The notes below the pieces were generated by a model. It did not search any database. It had not been told where the DNA came from and saw only the letters and a list, made by a program, of their open reading frames with translations. Both the position numbers and the translations under genes were made by a program. Positions 1 through 13,000 of a stretch of 64,000 bases of DNA are shown piece after piece (within the stretch, counting starts at the first letter, position 1; each line of letters begins with the position of its first letter). Origin of the DNA: Arcuatula senhousia (Eukaryota > Mollusca > Bivalvia > Mytilida > Mytilidae); contig OZ020303.1 in the NCBI GenBank assembly GCA_963971305.1, positions 40,040,106 to 40,104,105 on the forward strand. The letters are read 5' to 3'.

Positions 1-855
1 AAAGTGACAGTCTACAAAATATCAAATGCATATCTCGGTTTTTAATTTTTAAATAAATCATTTTCTATGCCACACAATGACTTTGGAATAGGTTTATCAC
101 AGTGACTTGAAATTATGTATATGACATCATGTCGTCACTCATTGCAAGTTCTGAATTTAGTGAAGGTTTGATGATCACCTCCATATCTCAAAAACTATAG
201 TTCCTAGGTTGATGAAACTTGGTATGCATATGCCCCTGGCCCAGTAGTAGCTATAAGCACAGTTGCATCATCATTTTTTTTACCTTGACCTTGATTTTCT
301 GGTTGAGTGACTGACAATTTTCCATATAATAGCAATGTAAAAGTGTTATGAGCACCTCTATATCTCAAGAACTATAAGTCGTAGGTGGATGAAAATTGGT
401 ATGCATATGCAAGTAGCAGCTTAGCACAGTTGCATCCCAATCTATTGACATTGACCTTGATTTTCCGGTTGAGTGACTTTGTCTATTGTCAATACATATA
501 AAAGCAATGTTCAAGTTATAAATCCTAGGTTGATGAAACTTGGTATGCGTTTGCCCCAGTAGTTGCTAAGCACAGTTTCATCTCCATCTTTTAACCGTGA
601 CATTAATTTTTGAATGAGTGACTTGGACAATTTTTCAATACATAAAATAGCAATGTAAAAGGTTTGCGAGCGCCTCCATCTCTCAAGAACTATGTCCTAG
701 GTTGATAAAACTTTGTGACCATATGCCACATGCAGTATTAACTTAGCACAGTTGGATCCACATCTTTTGACCTTGGCCTTGATTTTCCGGTTGAGTGACT
801 TTGATAGTTTTTTTTAGGAATAAAAAGGTATTTCGATGGTGCTGGCAGCCGAGAC
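1..855. repeat. Right part of a core-repeat transposable element
   Basis: This stretch holds three to four degenerate copies of a unit of about 174 bp. Recognisable unit starts (CTCCATATCTCAAGAACT-like) lie near 180, 354 and 675, and one intermediate copy is partly deleted. It ends at 843-855 with a sequence like the right terminus of the complete element at 2263-3158 (TGGCAGCCGAGAC, then the same flank ATACTTTAGTGTT). The left end lies outside the window. It has no coding capacity and is probably a non-autonomous element related to the one just downstream. Confidence 0.75.
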
Positions 856-1939
856 ATACTTTAGTGTTTACTGTGCCTTTTGGATTCAGGGAGGGATAAC
901 GGAAGTATACGTAGTAAGCAGTGGCTCATAGATATTTTGTTTCGACGGGGGTTAGCGTTGCTGTATACAATTAAGTTGCTCTATTTAATTTTCTTTGATT
1001 TGTTGTTCTTTGGTGTCATCTGCTTTGTCTTATTTTTTATTTTTATTTTCGGGTTTTCGACATTCAAAATTCGCTTTGGCACTTTAATGCTTCCTTTGAA
1101 TTGTATTCGAAGTGAATCTTTAAACGATCGATCAGAAGTAGACTTTTTGTGAAGGTCATTAACCGGTTCGGGGCTAGCCCTAGTGAACACTCTCCAATCT
1201 TGATAAATGGACTGACAAAATGACAAAAATGTAATATACATTATGAAATATTGGTAAAAATCAAAGTCAAGCTTTCGTAACTGGATCCACGCATATATAA
1301 AGACAGAAATGATGTATAATCTTCTCATAATTAGGGGTAGTCAAATTGTGGTGTTCAAATTACATCCATTATGTGGCGACTGACTTACAATTTGGGGTGA
1401 GAAACCAAGTCGCATGTCCATGAGAGGGTGTTATAATGGGAATTTTGATTTATGCTGATTCATGTAATACATATATAAATTTTAAGTTTTAATTTAGATT
1501 TTTTTAGACCACATTGTTAGAGTTAAACTTTTGGTAGCAGCTTATTTTTTCTAGATACCCGAATCATTTTTCGGTTTGAAAACTGTCTTTTTTTTCAATT
1601 CATTTTTAAGTATCCTTTGTTTTGTACATTTTTAAACCTTTGAAATTGAAATGATTTCTAACTAAATCAAACAAAATAATTACTAATCCTAAAGTACAAA
1701 AACTTAAAGGGTCGAAATTCAAACCTAATACATGTTCAAAATTTGTGATAAAGTGCAAGAAATCTGATTCATCAATTTTTTGTATAAAGAACATACTTTC
1801 TTTTAAATACGAAGTAAACTTGTTTATAAAGCAAGAACTTCAAATCAAAACCATCGTAAATGATTTGATTCAGCATATTTTAGGTCTAATTTCTTGAGAT
1901 GAGTGCAGTCAAAAATTCTATAATTAGGATACTAGGCTT

Positions 1940-2060
1940 TCATTTTTTTGTCCACCTATAAAAGTAGAGTGGCATACACTGTTCGGGTCCCTGCGTCCGT
2001 TTAACCGCCCGTTTGTCCGTCCGTCCAACACCTGTATGCCTTCAGGTTGAAGTTTTCGAT
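1940..2060. repeat. Degenerate element left flank with CCGT microsatellite
   Basis: The block combines a GTGGCATACACTGTTCGGG-like stretch with an irregular (TCCG/TCCGTCCG) microsatellite at about 1985-2027. The same order, flank then CCGT microsatellite, opens the element at 61399-62133. Here no tandem core follows, so it looks like an orphan or core-less copy. A weaker relative is visible near 61250-61300. Confidence 0.45.
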
Positions 2061-2262
2061 GTTCAATTCTATTCGATATATTCTTGCTATTTTTTTCTCT
2101 CAAAGAAAAAAGACACACTTTAATTTTAAAAAGGTTTGAAACTTTAAAAACTACTTTTGAGTTGTACATTTCTAGAAACTCATTAAGTCATGCAGAAAAC
2201 TTAGCCAATTTTTAGATTTTTTTTATGAAAACATATACATGTTTACATGTACATTAGTTTTT

Positions 2263-3158
2263 GTCTCGCCTGCGAAGCAGAGCGGGACATAGGTGTTACT
2301 TTACCGGCGGCGGCGACGGCGACGGCGGCGGCGACGGCGGCGTTAACTTTTTGGAAAAGTTTTATGAGCACCTCCATATCTCAAGAACTGTAAGTCCTAG
2401 GTTGATGAAACTTGGTATGCATATGCCCCAGTAGTAGCTTAGCACAGTTGCATCCCCATCTTTTGACCTTGACCTTGATTTTCCGGTTGAATGACTTTGA
2501 CAATTTTCAATACATATAATAGCAATGGAAAAGTTTTGCGAGCACCTCCATATCTCAAGAACTATAGGTCCAAGGTTGATGAAACTTGGTATGCATATGC
2601 CCCAGTAGTAGCTTAGCACATTTGCATCCCCATCTTTTGACCTTGACCTTGATTTTTTGGTTGAGTGACTTTGACAATTTTCAATACATATAATAGCAAT
2701 GGAAAAGTTTTTTGAGCACCTCCATATCTCAAGAACTATAGGTCCTTGGTTGATGAAACTTGGTATGCATATCCCCCAGTAGTAGCTTAGCACAGTTGCA
2801 TCCCCCATCTTTTGACCTTGACCTTGATTTTTCAGTTGAGTGACTTTGACAATTTTCAATACATTTGTACATATAATATTAATGGAAAAGTTTTGCGAGC
2901 ACCTCCATATCTAAAGAACTGTAAGTCCTAGGTTGATGAAACTTGGTATGCATATGCCTCAGTAGTAGATAAGCACAGTTACATCCTCATCTTTTGACCT
3001 TGACCTTGATTTTCTGGTTGAGTGACTTTGATTATTTTTATTGCATATATTTGCAATGTTTAAGTTCTATAAACATTTTAACTGAAAATCCATGTAAATT
3101 TAAAATATAGTGGAAGTAAGTAAGAATAATTGTTTCTGATGGTGCCGGCAGGCGAGAC
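2263..3158. mobile_element. Complete TIR element with tandem 174-bp core repeats
   Basis: The element is bounded by a perfect 11-bp inverted repeat, GTCTCGCCTGC at 2263-2273 and GCAGGCGAGAC at 3148-3158. Just inside the left end is a GC-rich CGG/CGA trinucleotide tract (2304-2342) in otherwise AT-rich DNA. Four tandem core units follow, starting near 2371, 2545, 2719 and 2902 (periods 174, 174 and 183 bp), each containing GACCTTGACCTTGATTTT. No protein is encoded. The order of flank, microsatellite and tandem core resembles the 'pearl'-like elements described in bivalves. That assignment is by architecture only. Confidence 0.75.
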
Positions 3159-4049
3159 ATACTTTAGTGTTAACTCTTGTTTTTTAAGAGGTCAGTGTTG
3201 AAAAAGCTTTATTTCACCCCGTTTTCAATTTATACATAAATGTTTGGATATAATGCTGAAATAAATCCAAGATTTCTGTAGCCAAGGGTTATTTTTTTTC
3301 ATTGCCTTTTAAAATCAATAATTCCGACATCATACATGTAGATTTAACTACGTTAGGGTCACTTTAAATTGTCTAAACCCATCTGAAGTATTATATAAAT
3401 AGAGTGTTCATTTACTTGTCAGGTAGATCGATGAAATCTAAAGTTCTATATTTACTTTCAATTAAAATGTCGTCAACCATAGCAAATTACAAAACTGCAC
3501 CATTCAATCCGAGCCAGTTAACCGTATCGGCTGCAAAACAGAATTTCGTGTATTAAGTCCATTTTCCCAGTCATCCGTCAAACAATCATTGTATCGTAAT
3601 TCAATATTTTTTCTTCCGAAACTCAATATTTTTTCTTCCGATTTAAATAGAGATAATTACAGAATTAAGTAAAGTTTTTAGTGTAGCCTATATAATGGTA
3701 CTTAATTCAACACGGAGTAAATTTCCTCGAGTCAGTTGGGAGCTCGGGCGGAACTTTGAATACCGACCTGTCATTTATTAAATATTTTCGCTTGAGTGTC
3801 TTGTTGGCCGGGAGTTTTTAACATAGAAAACCATACATCTTTAATATTGTTAATGTTTTGTCATACGAAAATTAAAGATCTATAAAATCCATTATGCACC
3901 GAAAATGATGGATTGATCTTGAATAGTTATTTACATATTTTGAAAGGTGAATTTGCAAAGCAGAACAATAGCGATTTGCATTTTTTAACTTCCGCGATTT
4001 TTTCACATTGAAAAGCTAAGGTTGACACTAACGATTTTCTTCTTCTCAG

Positions 4050-7000
4050 GGACAAAAAGGAAGACTTGAAAATCAGTGGAGCAACGGATTACATGAATGT
4101 TCTCCAAAGTGAAGTGGACAAATTTTTCAACATGCAAGAACTGCAGGAAAAATCCAAATCTAGAGACTTTGTGCCAGAGGGGGAGGTAAGGTCGATTCTT
4201 TAATGCTAATTGATGATAATTTTATAATTGCTTTTTGCTGTACCGTTATCTTGTAAAATACACGGAATAAATACCTTCCAGTAGGGCTAAATCGATTGAA
4301 AATTAACTTTTCATAATTATCAGATATAAGTCAATAAATTTGTAAATTATTAGTAAATTTTAATTTCGCCTCAAGTTGGTTGTTAATTAGCTGTACTGAT
4401 GTATTCGACAATCATATCTGATCCAGAATGACATTGATCACAAATAGAATACATGATTCATAATTGTAGCATATTAATTTACATAATTATAATTTGAATA
4501 TGACAAGAGAATATACATATTGACATGCTATTGTGTGATGATTTTCCATGTTTCTTATCTTTGATGTTCATCAGAGATTAATTAAAATATGTCATTATTG
4601 TATTATGATATAGCAATACACAATTGAGACCTTTTTGACAGAAGCTTGTATGGAAAACAAAATTTGAAATATAGTTGAATGGTTTTCTGTAAAGAAAATG
4701 TTTTGGTATTGAACAGTGAAAATCCGCGCATTTAATACATAACCGAAGAAATATTCACGAGCCTCATTTCCTAAAAAGATTTAGTTCTTTAAAAAAATAA
4801 TGATCTCAGATTGCAACTTTTCCAACGTAAAAATCTCCGGATACGTCAAATTGGACTGAGACATCATCAAAAAGATTACCAAGTAAAAAAAAATGACTTA
4901 AAAATGCACTTTGATTTATATTTTATGGCAAGATTTGCAATTAGAATGAAACTCTATCTTTAAGCGATTTCTCGTTCCGACTTCAGGTATGCCCTTGTCA
5001 GTTAGGTCTAAAATATTGTGTACCCTATATCCCCCATTTATCATGAAGATGTTTTAAAAGGCTGATATACATGGTCTCTTTTCGTTAAATGTCGAAACTT
5101 AAATCTTTCAAGATTAGCATCTACCCAAACAAATGTATTAGAAACAAAAGGATGAATACATTGGATTGATATGAATACGAAAACTACAAGGTTTAAAAGA
5201 AGTTGAAAGCATGTATATTAGTATTCAATGGCTTGTAATGTCTTAGACAGATATATATGTTTCAAGATTAGAAATGAAAACTTAGATATTGCATCTCCAT
5301 GTACTTGAAAGATACCACGTACCTATTTACACTACAGGATTGCGTTATCATTTTCAAATATACAAATAGGGGAAGATTACATTGATGATATTGGTATGGG
5401 ATGCAAAGTTTTAGATTCTTTATTAATACAATAAAAATGTTATTAGAATAAAGTTTAATTCCCTACAAGGAAAACGTTAACCTAGTTACATGTACTTTGT
5501 TTTTAGTGTTTTTGACAGAAATGTGTGTTTCAAGCTCAGAAAAAAAATAGAAAATAAAAATAGAAATTTTTCATCTCATTCAATTGTACTTGGAAGTCAT
5601 GTCATATATAAAATTGCATCTAGATACACAAACATTATAAACGAAAATGAATCCGTTATTCCGGAAATTATTGCACCTTTCTTGGAATCTTTTTGACATT
5701 ATAATAAATCTTTTGAGCTTAGAATTAAATAGAAAAAGGAAAATCTAGTCCTTGTATTTGAAAGATGTGTCCTTCATGTCGACATAACACGATTTTAATG
5801 ACACAAGTGTACTTTTAAATTAAGAATTTCTGGGATTTTTTTGTCTTTCAGTGTTTTTTTTTTCTTTTTTTTACTTTTCAGTGTAATCCCCTGTTGATTT
5901 TTTCATGTTCAATAGACGATTTTCAATCCTAAAACAAGACGATTTGTTTTACTTTAAAATTCTAAATTGTGGGGCCCAAAAAAATGCCTTTTTTCTTTTC
6001 GTTTTACTAAAATCTACAACCAAATTCATGCTATTTTTTTTAATGTGCTTTTGAACATTAAAATCCTTGTTTATAATGTATTCTTTTATTGAGCATGCAT
6101 TTACGAATAAAATTAAATATAAAATACTGCTGCACCTTTTTTTAGTGTATCGAAATTTTGTGACATTTATTGACTTTTTTCGTCTCTTTTAATCAAACCT
6201 TGTATCGCCGATTTTAAATATGGATAGATCAAAGAAAAAGTTATGATATGCATTGATGCATTTAAAGACAGAAAATCATAGGCAACTTTAAAATGTTAGT
6301 ATAACGTCCTTGAAAGTGAATGCAGAAATGAAAGAAATCTGATTAAATCATTTTCAAAATAAATAGAATTCGTGGGGTAGACAGATTTAAACTGAATTAT
6401 AAAAAAGAGATATTGATTTCAACGCCCTTTTGTGCATTTCTATTTCAAATGATTAACTGAATGTCATTTTGGTGTACAAATACACATTGTACGACAAACT
6501 ATTCTAAGTTTATAAATGAAAAAAATAAAACCACAAAAAACAGTTGAGCTACTCATTCGCATCAATTTATTAGGCCTTAACTGCATGGTCGTTGTCCTTA
6601 ACTTTATGTATTCTTCTGATAAAAAAATACTGAAAAGTATAAAAATACAACGTGAAATTTGAAACGCACTAAAAAGGTCTTACCAAGGTGAACAATTTAA
6701 TTTGAAAGTAACTTGTATGTGTGATATATTTATGAAAAGGATGTCAAGATCGCTATCTTTGTTTTAAGTAAATTTTGTCCTATCTCCAAAAAGAGAAAAA
6801 ACCTATACAGCCGTATAGATATCTATCCGTGCTTGCCTGAACAAATAAAGCCTGAGACCGGCTATTTTAAAAATCAAATACATCTTTTTAAGCAGGGATT
6901 GCATATTTGCATACATTTCAGAAATATTAAAATCGACGGATTGTCGTAGTAGAAATCTTACAGTACACACGGATTTCGATATTTCAGAATTGGATTATAA

Positions 7001-10000
7001 CTCGAGAGATAAAAACAATATTTTGAAATAAAACCTAATTTTTAGGCTTTTGAAAATGAATTTACGCTAAAGAAATATGAATACGGTTTATTATACTACC
7101 GAAAGATGAAAGTAGAAAAATATGTATCATTTTAATATACCACCTAAATAATATACTGTCATTATACATGTATTGGTTTAATATCACTATTTAATAACAA
7201 GGGAATCTTATTAAATTTTAGGATCTGGAGGAGTCGCAGGAATTATTACAGAAAGATCTCACTCAAGTGAGACCGGAACACGACATTTTATTTTCATCAA
7301 CAGAGGAACTCGTTTCCAACGTATCATCTAGTGCTTCAGACGACAGTGTCATCTATACAACACCGATAGTGCAATCTACCACCGAACCATCAATGTCCGA
7401 AAACATCAAACACAACAGAGTTCTACCAAACTATAGCGAATCTATCAAAAATCGAAATTGTGCCAATAGACATCATTTGCCAATTGAGCATCAAAAACAT
7501 ATTTTTGAAAAAGGACCAACGAAAACTATTGTAAAAGCACTTTCCGAAAAATTATTAAAAAATAAAACAAATTTACAATGTGCGACATTGCCCGCGGGCA
7601 AAACAGTGCCGTTGACTAATGAGAATAACGGTACCTCGGTAAGTGCAATCAACCATGACAAAAGTGTCTCCGAGAATTCCGAAAAGCCCGAGGAGATCCA
7701 AACAACCACCACCACTACATTAACCGCGCCAAATTCCCAAACATCGTCACATTCAACTTCAACGTTGAACACACAAGACACTGCAAACATGTCTCATCTT
7801 CGTATTGGAGGGCAAACTTTATTGGAGGTGACTGATCCTGTGTCTATACACATGTCAGTTACACATAACAATTGTTTTCCAGACATGTTGATACCGAATA
7901 TCCATCATTTAGCTAGTCTACAGACCTCTGCTCATTGCATTCCAGAGACTCAAACAACGACGCCTATGCGTCAGAACTCTTTCCCCGTAACGACCAGCAC
8001 TTATCCCGTTACGACGAGCAGTTATTACAACTCGAACAGCAACTACATGTACCCTCCCGTGACATCGCCGTTGGAGAGCCAAGTTCCGGATAGAGAGCTG
8101 ATGATGGAGCGATATATTCAGCAGCAGCACTTTTACCAGGAACAGCATAACCAACAACCCATTGCACAACCACAAGTGTACCCATGTGCTTTGACGGGGA
8201 AGGAGAATTACACGCTAAAATCCCCAGATAGCGGATACCATGAACCCTGCAATTCTCCACCAGAACAACAGAACTCCCTGGTATTTATACTTTTTTATTT
8301 GGACATTTGCATTTTTGTGCAGAGTACGATAATCAAATTTTAAAAACTAATACACAGTGAAATTTCTGCGAAAATAATACAAATCGATTCTCAGAAATTA
8401 ATTGAACATATCTATTTTTTTTATATTATACATGTTTCACAAATATGGTTTAAACAGTTGCTAAGTTTTTATTAAGTATTGCTAATATTAAATTTTTAAG
8501 ATCTGGTTTTCTCTAATTTGAGTAAATTAAATTTTTGAAAACTGTTCTTTCTATAGGACTTTGTACATTATGAGAAAACACCGATTTTATCAGCGGTTCC
8601 AGACATTATTGAAATTATCGCCTGACAGCTTTCTTTAATGATATCTGATCAGTGATTATTTCTTTTAATTGATGTCATTTGAATGTTATAATACGATAAT
8701 TGTATTTCTCAATTTCACGTTTTAGATGAGAGAGATACAATTTGTTTACATGTTATTACCTTGGGAACTTTTGATGATATCGAGAGATAAATGGAAATTT
8801 GTTAATTTACTGTAAAAGACTTTTTAATTAAGTTTTCACTTATTCCGTTAAATTTCATGTATTCAGACAAACTGGACTGTTTAGGTGTCGAGACTATTTC
8901 TGTTTAACGTAAAATTAATTAGAAGCCAATGTACTACAGAAAAATCGTTTTAATTTTCGCGGTACAAAATATTTTTAAATTAAGAATTTCTCTGAAAATA
9001 TCTAAAACACATGCTATCATTTTAATTTAGCTATACAAAGACGATCCAACATTCAATGACACACCAGTTGCACCTCAGAAATCTGCCAAAAGACGAAAAT
9101 CCGCACCGGTACCCACCATGTACGCCACAAAACAAAGATGGACTTCAGATAAACTTACAGCATTCCATCCCACTATTCCTAAATTGTAAGTTGAAAGCAT
9201 ATCATATTTTTTTTGGTTCTTTTCTGTTTGTCCTGTGTTGTTTTCATTCCATATTTAAAATCAAATGTACTTAGCATTGGATAAATACTTTTAAAACGCA
9301 ATATTATAACTTTGCATAAAATAATAGTCTATTAACGATTTTGATATTTTTGAGCACATTTGTGTGACACTTGATAACGGATTCCATAGAATAACAAGAT
9401 TTTGGGGGTAAAGGGTTGATTTACTATTACATTTTTTGGCAGTAAATGACCGTAAATTTATAGACACTAACCGACTCCTTTCTTTGTTTTTCAGAGAAGT
9501 GAATCCTACTGGATATAACTATTTCTTAGACACTCCCATATCTACCTCAGTCAGATTAGATGAAGACAGAATTACCTATGTCAACAAAGGTAAGATATAA
9601 CTCTAAATTATTTTCTTTTTTTGTAAATTTTGATTTAAAATGTCACAAAAAAATGGAGATATTAGGGACTTTGACTGTTTTAAGTTGTGTATTTAGATAT
9701 ATTTAAGCATTGCAATTTGTTCCAGTTTGGAAATGTTTAAAAGATATATATTTTTTAAGCAGTTGAATGACTGGGTCTGCAAATATTCTATTATTGTTTT
9801 TCCTATTGTAGGCCAGTATTATCCACTTAGTTTAGAGTTTGCAGCAGACAGAATTCCACCACATCATATGGTTAAGGTGAGTTTGTACTATCTAATAATG
9901 ATGCATGTATATTTTAAGGAAATTAATTGGTCTATGTAAAGTTTTGAACATACGAATATTTCATTTTGCATATTCATTGTTCTCGTAATTGCTTTACTTT

Positions 10001-13000
10001 GGCTCATTGTTTTCAAGACATATATAGTCCATATAAAAATATTCCTTTAATGTCACCATGTATACGCATGGCTTCATATCACTTTTTACCCTTATTTTTG
10101 GTTTTCAGTCAGTGATAATGGTTGTGTTCAGAGATGACAAGTCCTTAGAGGACGAGAGAAAAGCCTGGGAATTCTGGCATTCCAGACAACATAGCTATAA
10201 ACAGAGAGTCATTGATATAGGTAAATTGACCTTATAAAATCGTTTCTTGCTTAATTTGCATACTTCTGCCCCTAAAATTAGACAAAGTTTAACAACAACA
10301 AACACTTTCTTTAAAGATCTGTTTACTTTCTGTACAGTTTTCATTTATTTTTTTTCTACTGTTTTATGTTCGATAAGGAAATGCTCCATATAAAGTCAAA
10401 TGGTATGTTCTAGTGAAAAGGCCTCTATCGCTTACCAAGCATTGCGTCTTTGATGCTATATAATTATACATTTAAATATAGTTTTAGGATTTTTGATGTA
10501 TTTTACTGAAACTAACAGTTAATTGCTTGCTTACTTTACATTCATTTACAATGTATTTTATCAACCCCATTTTCCGATTTCAGACACCAAAGACAGCCAA
10601 GGTGTACAGGCTAGTAACATTACAGAAATAGCTTTCAATGCTGTAGCTGTTAAATGGAATCCACGGGAGTCTAATGTCAAGGTATTTAACAAGCAAAGTG
10701 ACATTAAAGTCAACGATGTAGATATCAAAATTTATTTCACAAAAGTGATAAATATTTAAGATGCTCCAATAAGACTGTTTAAATGTGTTGTGAAGTAGAA
10801 CAAGAATATATATATTAGAAAATAACTCATGCATCCAGAAATATTTTATGTTTCAAAATGTTATCATTGCATGTGATTTTGTGCATATTTTAGAGTGCTA
10901 CAAGCATAGTTTTATGGATTACAGCCTGGGACTTGCTGCTCTTTAAGGGAAGCACTATAATGTAATTCATCTATATTCTAGATAGAAACCTCGCATTTAA
11001 GCCATCATGGTTTGATGTCAAGGTATAAACAAAAGACTTTCTAATAGATTATTCTGCTTTATTATTAATAGCCTTTTAATGATTTCAGGTAAATGTAGCA
11101 GTCCATTGTCTCAGCACAGACTTCAGCAATCAGAAAGGTGTCAAGGTGCGTAGGGCTTTACAGCAGATTACTAACCTGCATTCACTTGTTGAGATTTGGG
11201 GTTAATTATAAAATCAATTATATCTTGATGGAATCAATTTTCATGGAAATTGTCTGTTAGGAAATCAATTTGTTATTTGTTACCTTTTCATTGTATTTTG
11301 GTCTTTATAGATATTGAATAATTTGTCATGGTTCAATTTTTCCGATAGTTGTATACAATAAAATTGAATATTGCACTTTCAAATGACTTTCAATATTATT
11401 AAAGGTGAAAACAAAACTTTTGTTGTTTATTCAATATTGCCTATCAAATTTCCAATAAACACATGTAATGCTAAAGGTGAAAAAAAAACTTTTGTTAACT
11501 AAGTGTACTTTTACAAGTGGTTAACACAATTTCAATGATTTTTTGGAATAATCTTGTAGCACACACTTGTAAAAAGCAGAGGTACCAATGGGGGTATCCG
11601 AATGTCAAAAGTCCGAAAGGGCAGAGACAAAACCAGTAAACACCAACAAGAACGGGACAAAAAAAACAGACAACATGTAAAACATGGAAACACAAAATAA
11701 CTGAATATCAGTCAACAACGCGAACTCCAGTAAAACTAAAAATAAAATTCTAAATGCTTAGATCCCTATCTCAACGGTTTCCATATATTTTTTTAGGGTT
11801 TGCCCCTCCATATCCAGATAGATACTTTTGAAAACCAGAAGGACATCTATCCAGTACACAGAGGATACGCTCAGATTAAAGTTTTCTGTGACAAGGGTGC
11901 CGAGAGAAAGACCAGGGACGAAGAGAAACGGAGAACAACAAGAACAAAAGATGGCCATGAAACATTAAAAAGTAAGTTTAAGACCTTTTCTGTCCTAAAA
12001 AAAAAACAAGTGATAAACAACAACAGTAATCGGCAAACAAGTTTCATACCTTTTTAATGGGCATTTAAAGGTTGTTGCAACTTCTTTTGGTTGGAAATGC
12101 AATTCTTATTCTCTTCCCCTTTTCAGGAAAACGACACAATGAAGATCTCCACTGGCCCCCATGTGAGAGGTCTGCATTCTACAGCATGGCTGATATCAAG
12201 ACATTTCCCGTGCTGTTTACCCCCTGTCATGATCAGGATGATATTAACAATAAGGTTGGTATTTGTAGATAAATAAAATTTGGAAATCGAAAGAATAAAT
12301 TTTGAAACTTTATAAAAGATTACAAGCATTTATAGAATTATTGTTTTGAAATGCTTTCCTACCTTTTACTTTTTGTGCATGGGATCAATCATTTGAATGT
12401 TAAGTAAGTAAAGACATGAAAGAAAGGTGACACCTTACATTGAAAGGGAATTTTGCTTATGTTTTGAAATGATAAAGGAATTAATTAAAAATAAGCCTTT
12501 CATTTATTCTTACATTAAATCCATTGCTTAAAATAAAAGCAAAGACAGACAAAGCGTCATTTAGTACTAATGAACCCTGATTTCTTTTGTAGACTAGTCC
12601 TATCAGCATGCATGGCGTGACGACAGACGATGATGGAAACTCAAGGTAAAAATTAATTACTTAATGGCGATTTCACACTGTAGGAAGTTAAGGAAGCTGA
12701 TGACGATGAAATATTAGGATCTTTGAAAATGAATCTATTTCTAGGCCCATTTAATAAATTATATAATAAAAAATTAGCAATTTGTAATTATTAAATGCGC
12801 TAAGTAAAAGTTAATCGATACATAATTCATTGAAATAATGCAAATACTATCCAACTTCACTAATTGACAAACAAAAGAAATGCCTTTTGGTATATCATAA
12901 AAACAATTTTTCTTTATTTTTTCTGGCTTTTGTGGTGCTTTGGTTTGAACTAGCATTCCAAGTACAAGATTTTTTACTACTGCTAAAGAAGGTCTTTGTA

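Noticed and set aside
2304..2342. GC-rich CGG/CGA tract as a CpG-island promoter
   Set aside because: Only about 40 bp long, it lies at the fixed position of the microsatellite inside a transposable element and has no downstream first exon.
2362..2859. A 165-residue minus-strand open frame with three near-identical segments (CIPSFINLGPIVLEIWRCS)
   Set aside because: It is the translation of the 174-bp tandem core, whose length happens to be a multiple of three. It has no start context, splice signals or family match.
7491..8260. Three antisense open frames under Grainyhead exon 2
   Set aside because: They are shadows of the long coding exon; no motifs, and the sense frame is continuous with the conserved gene.
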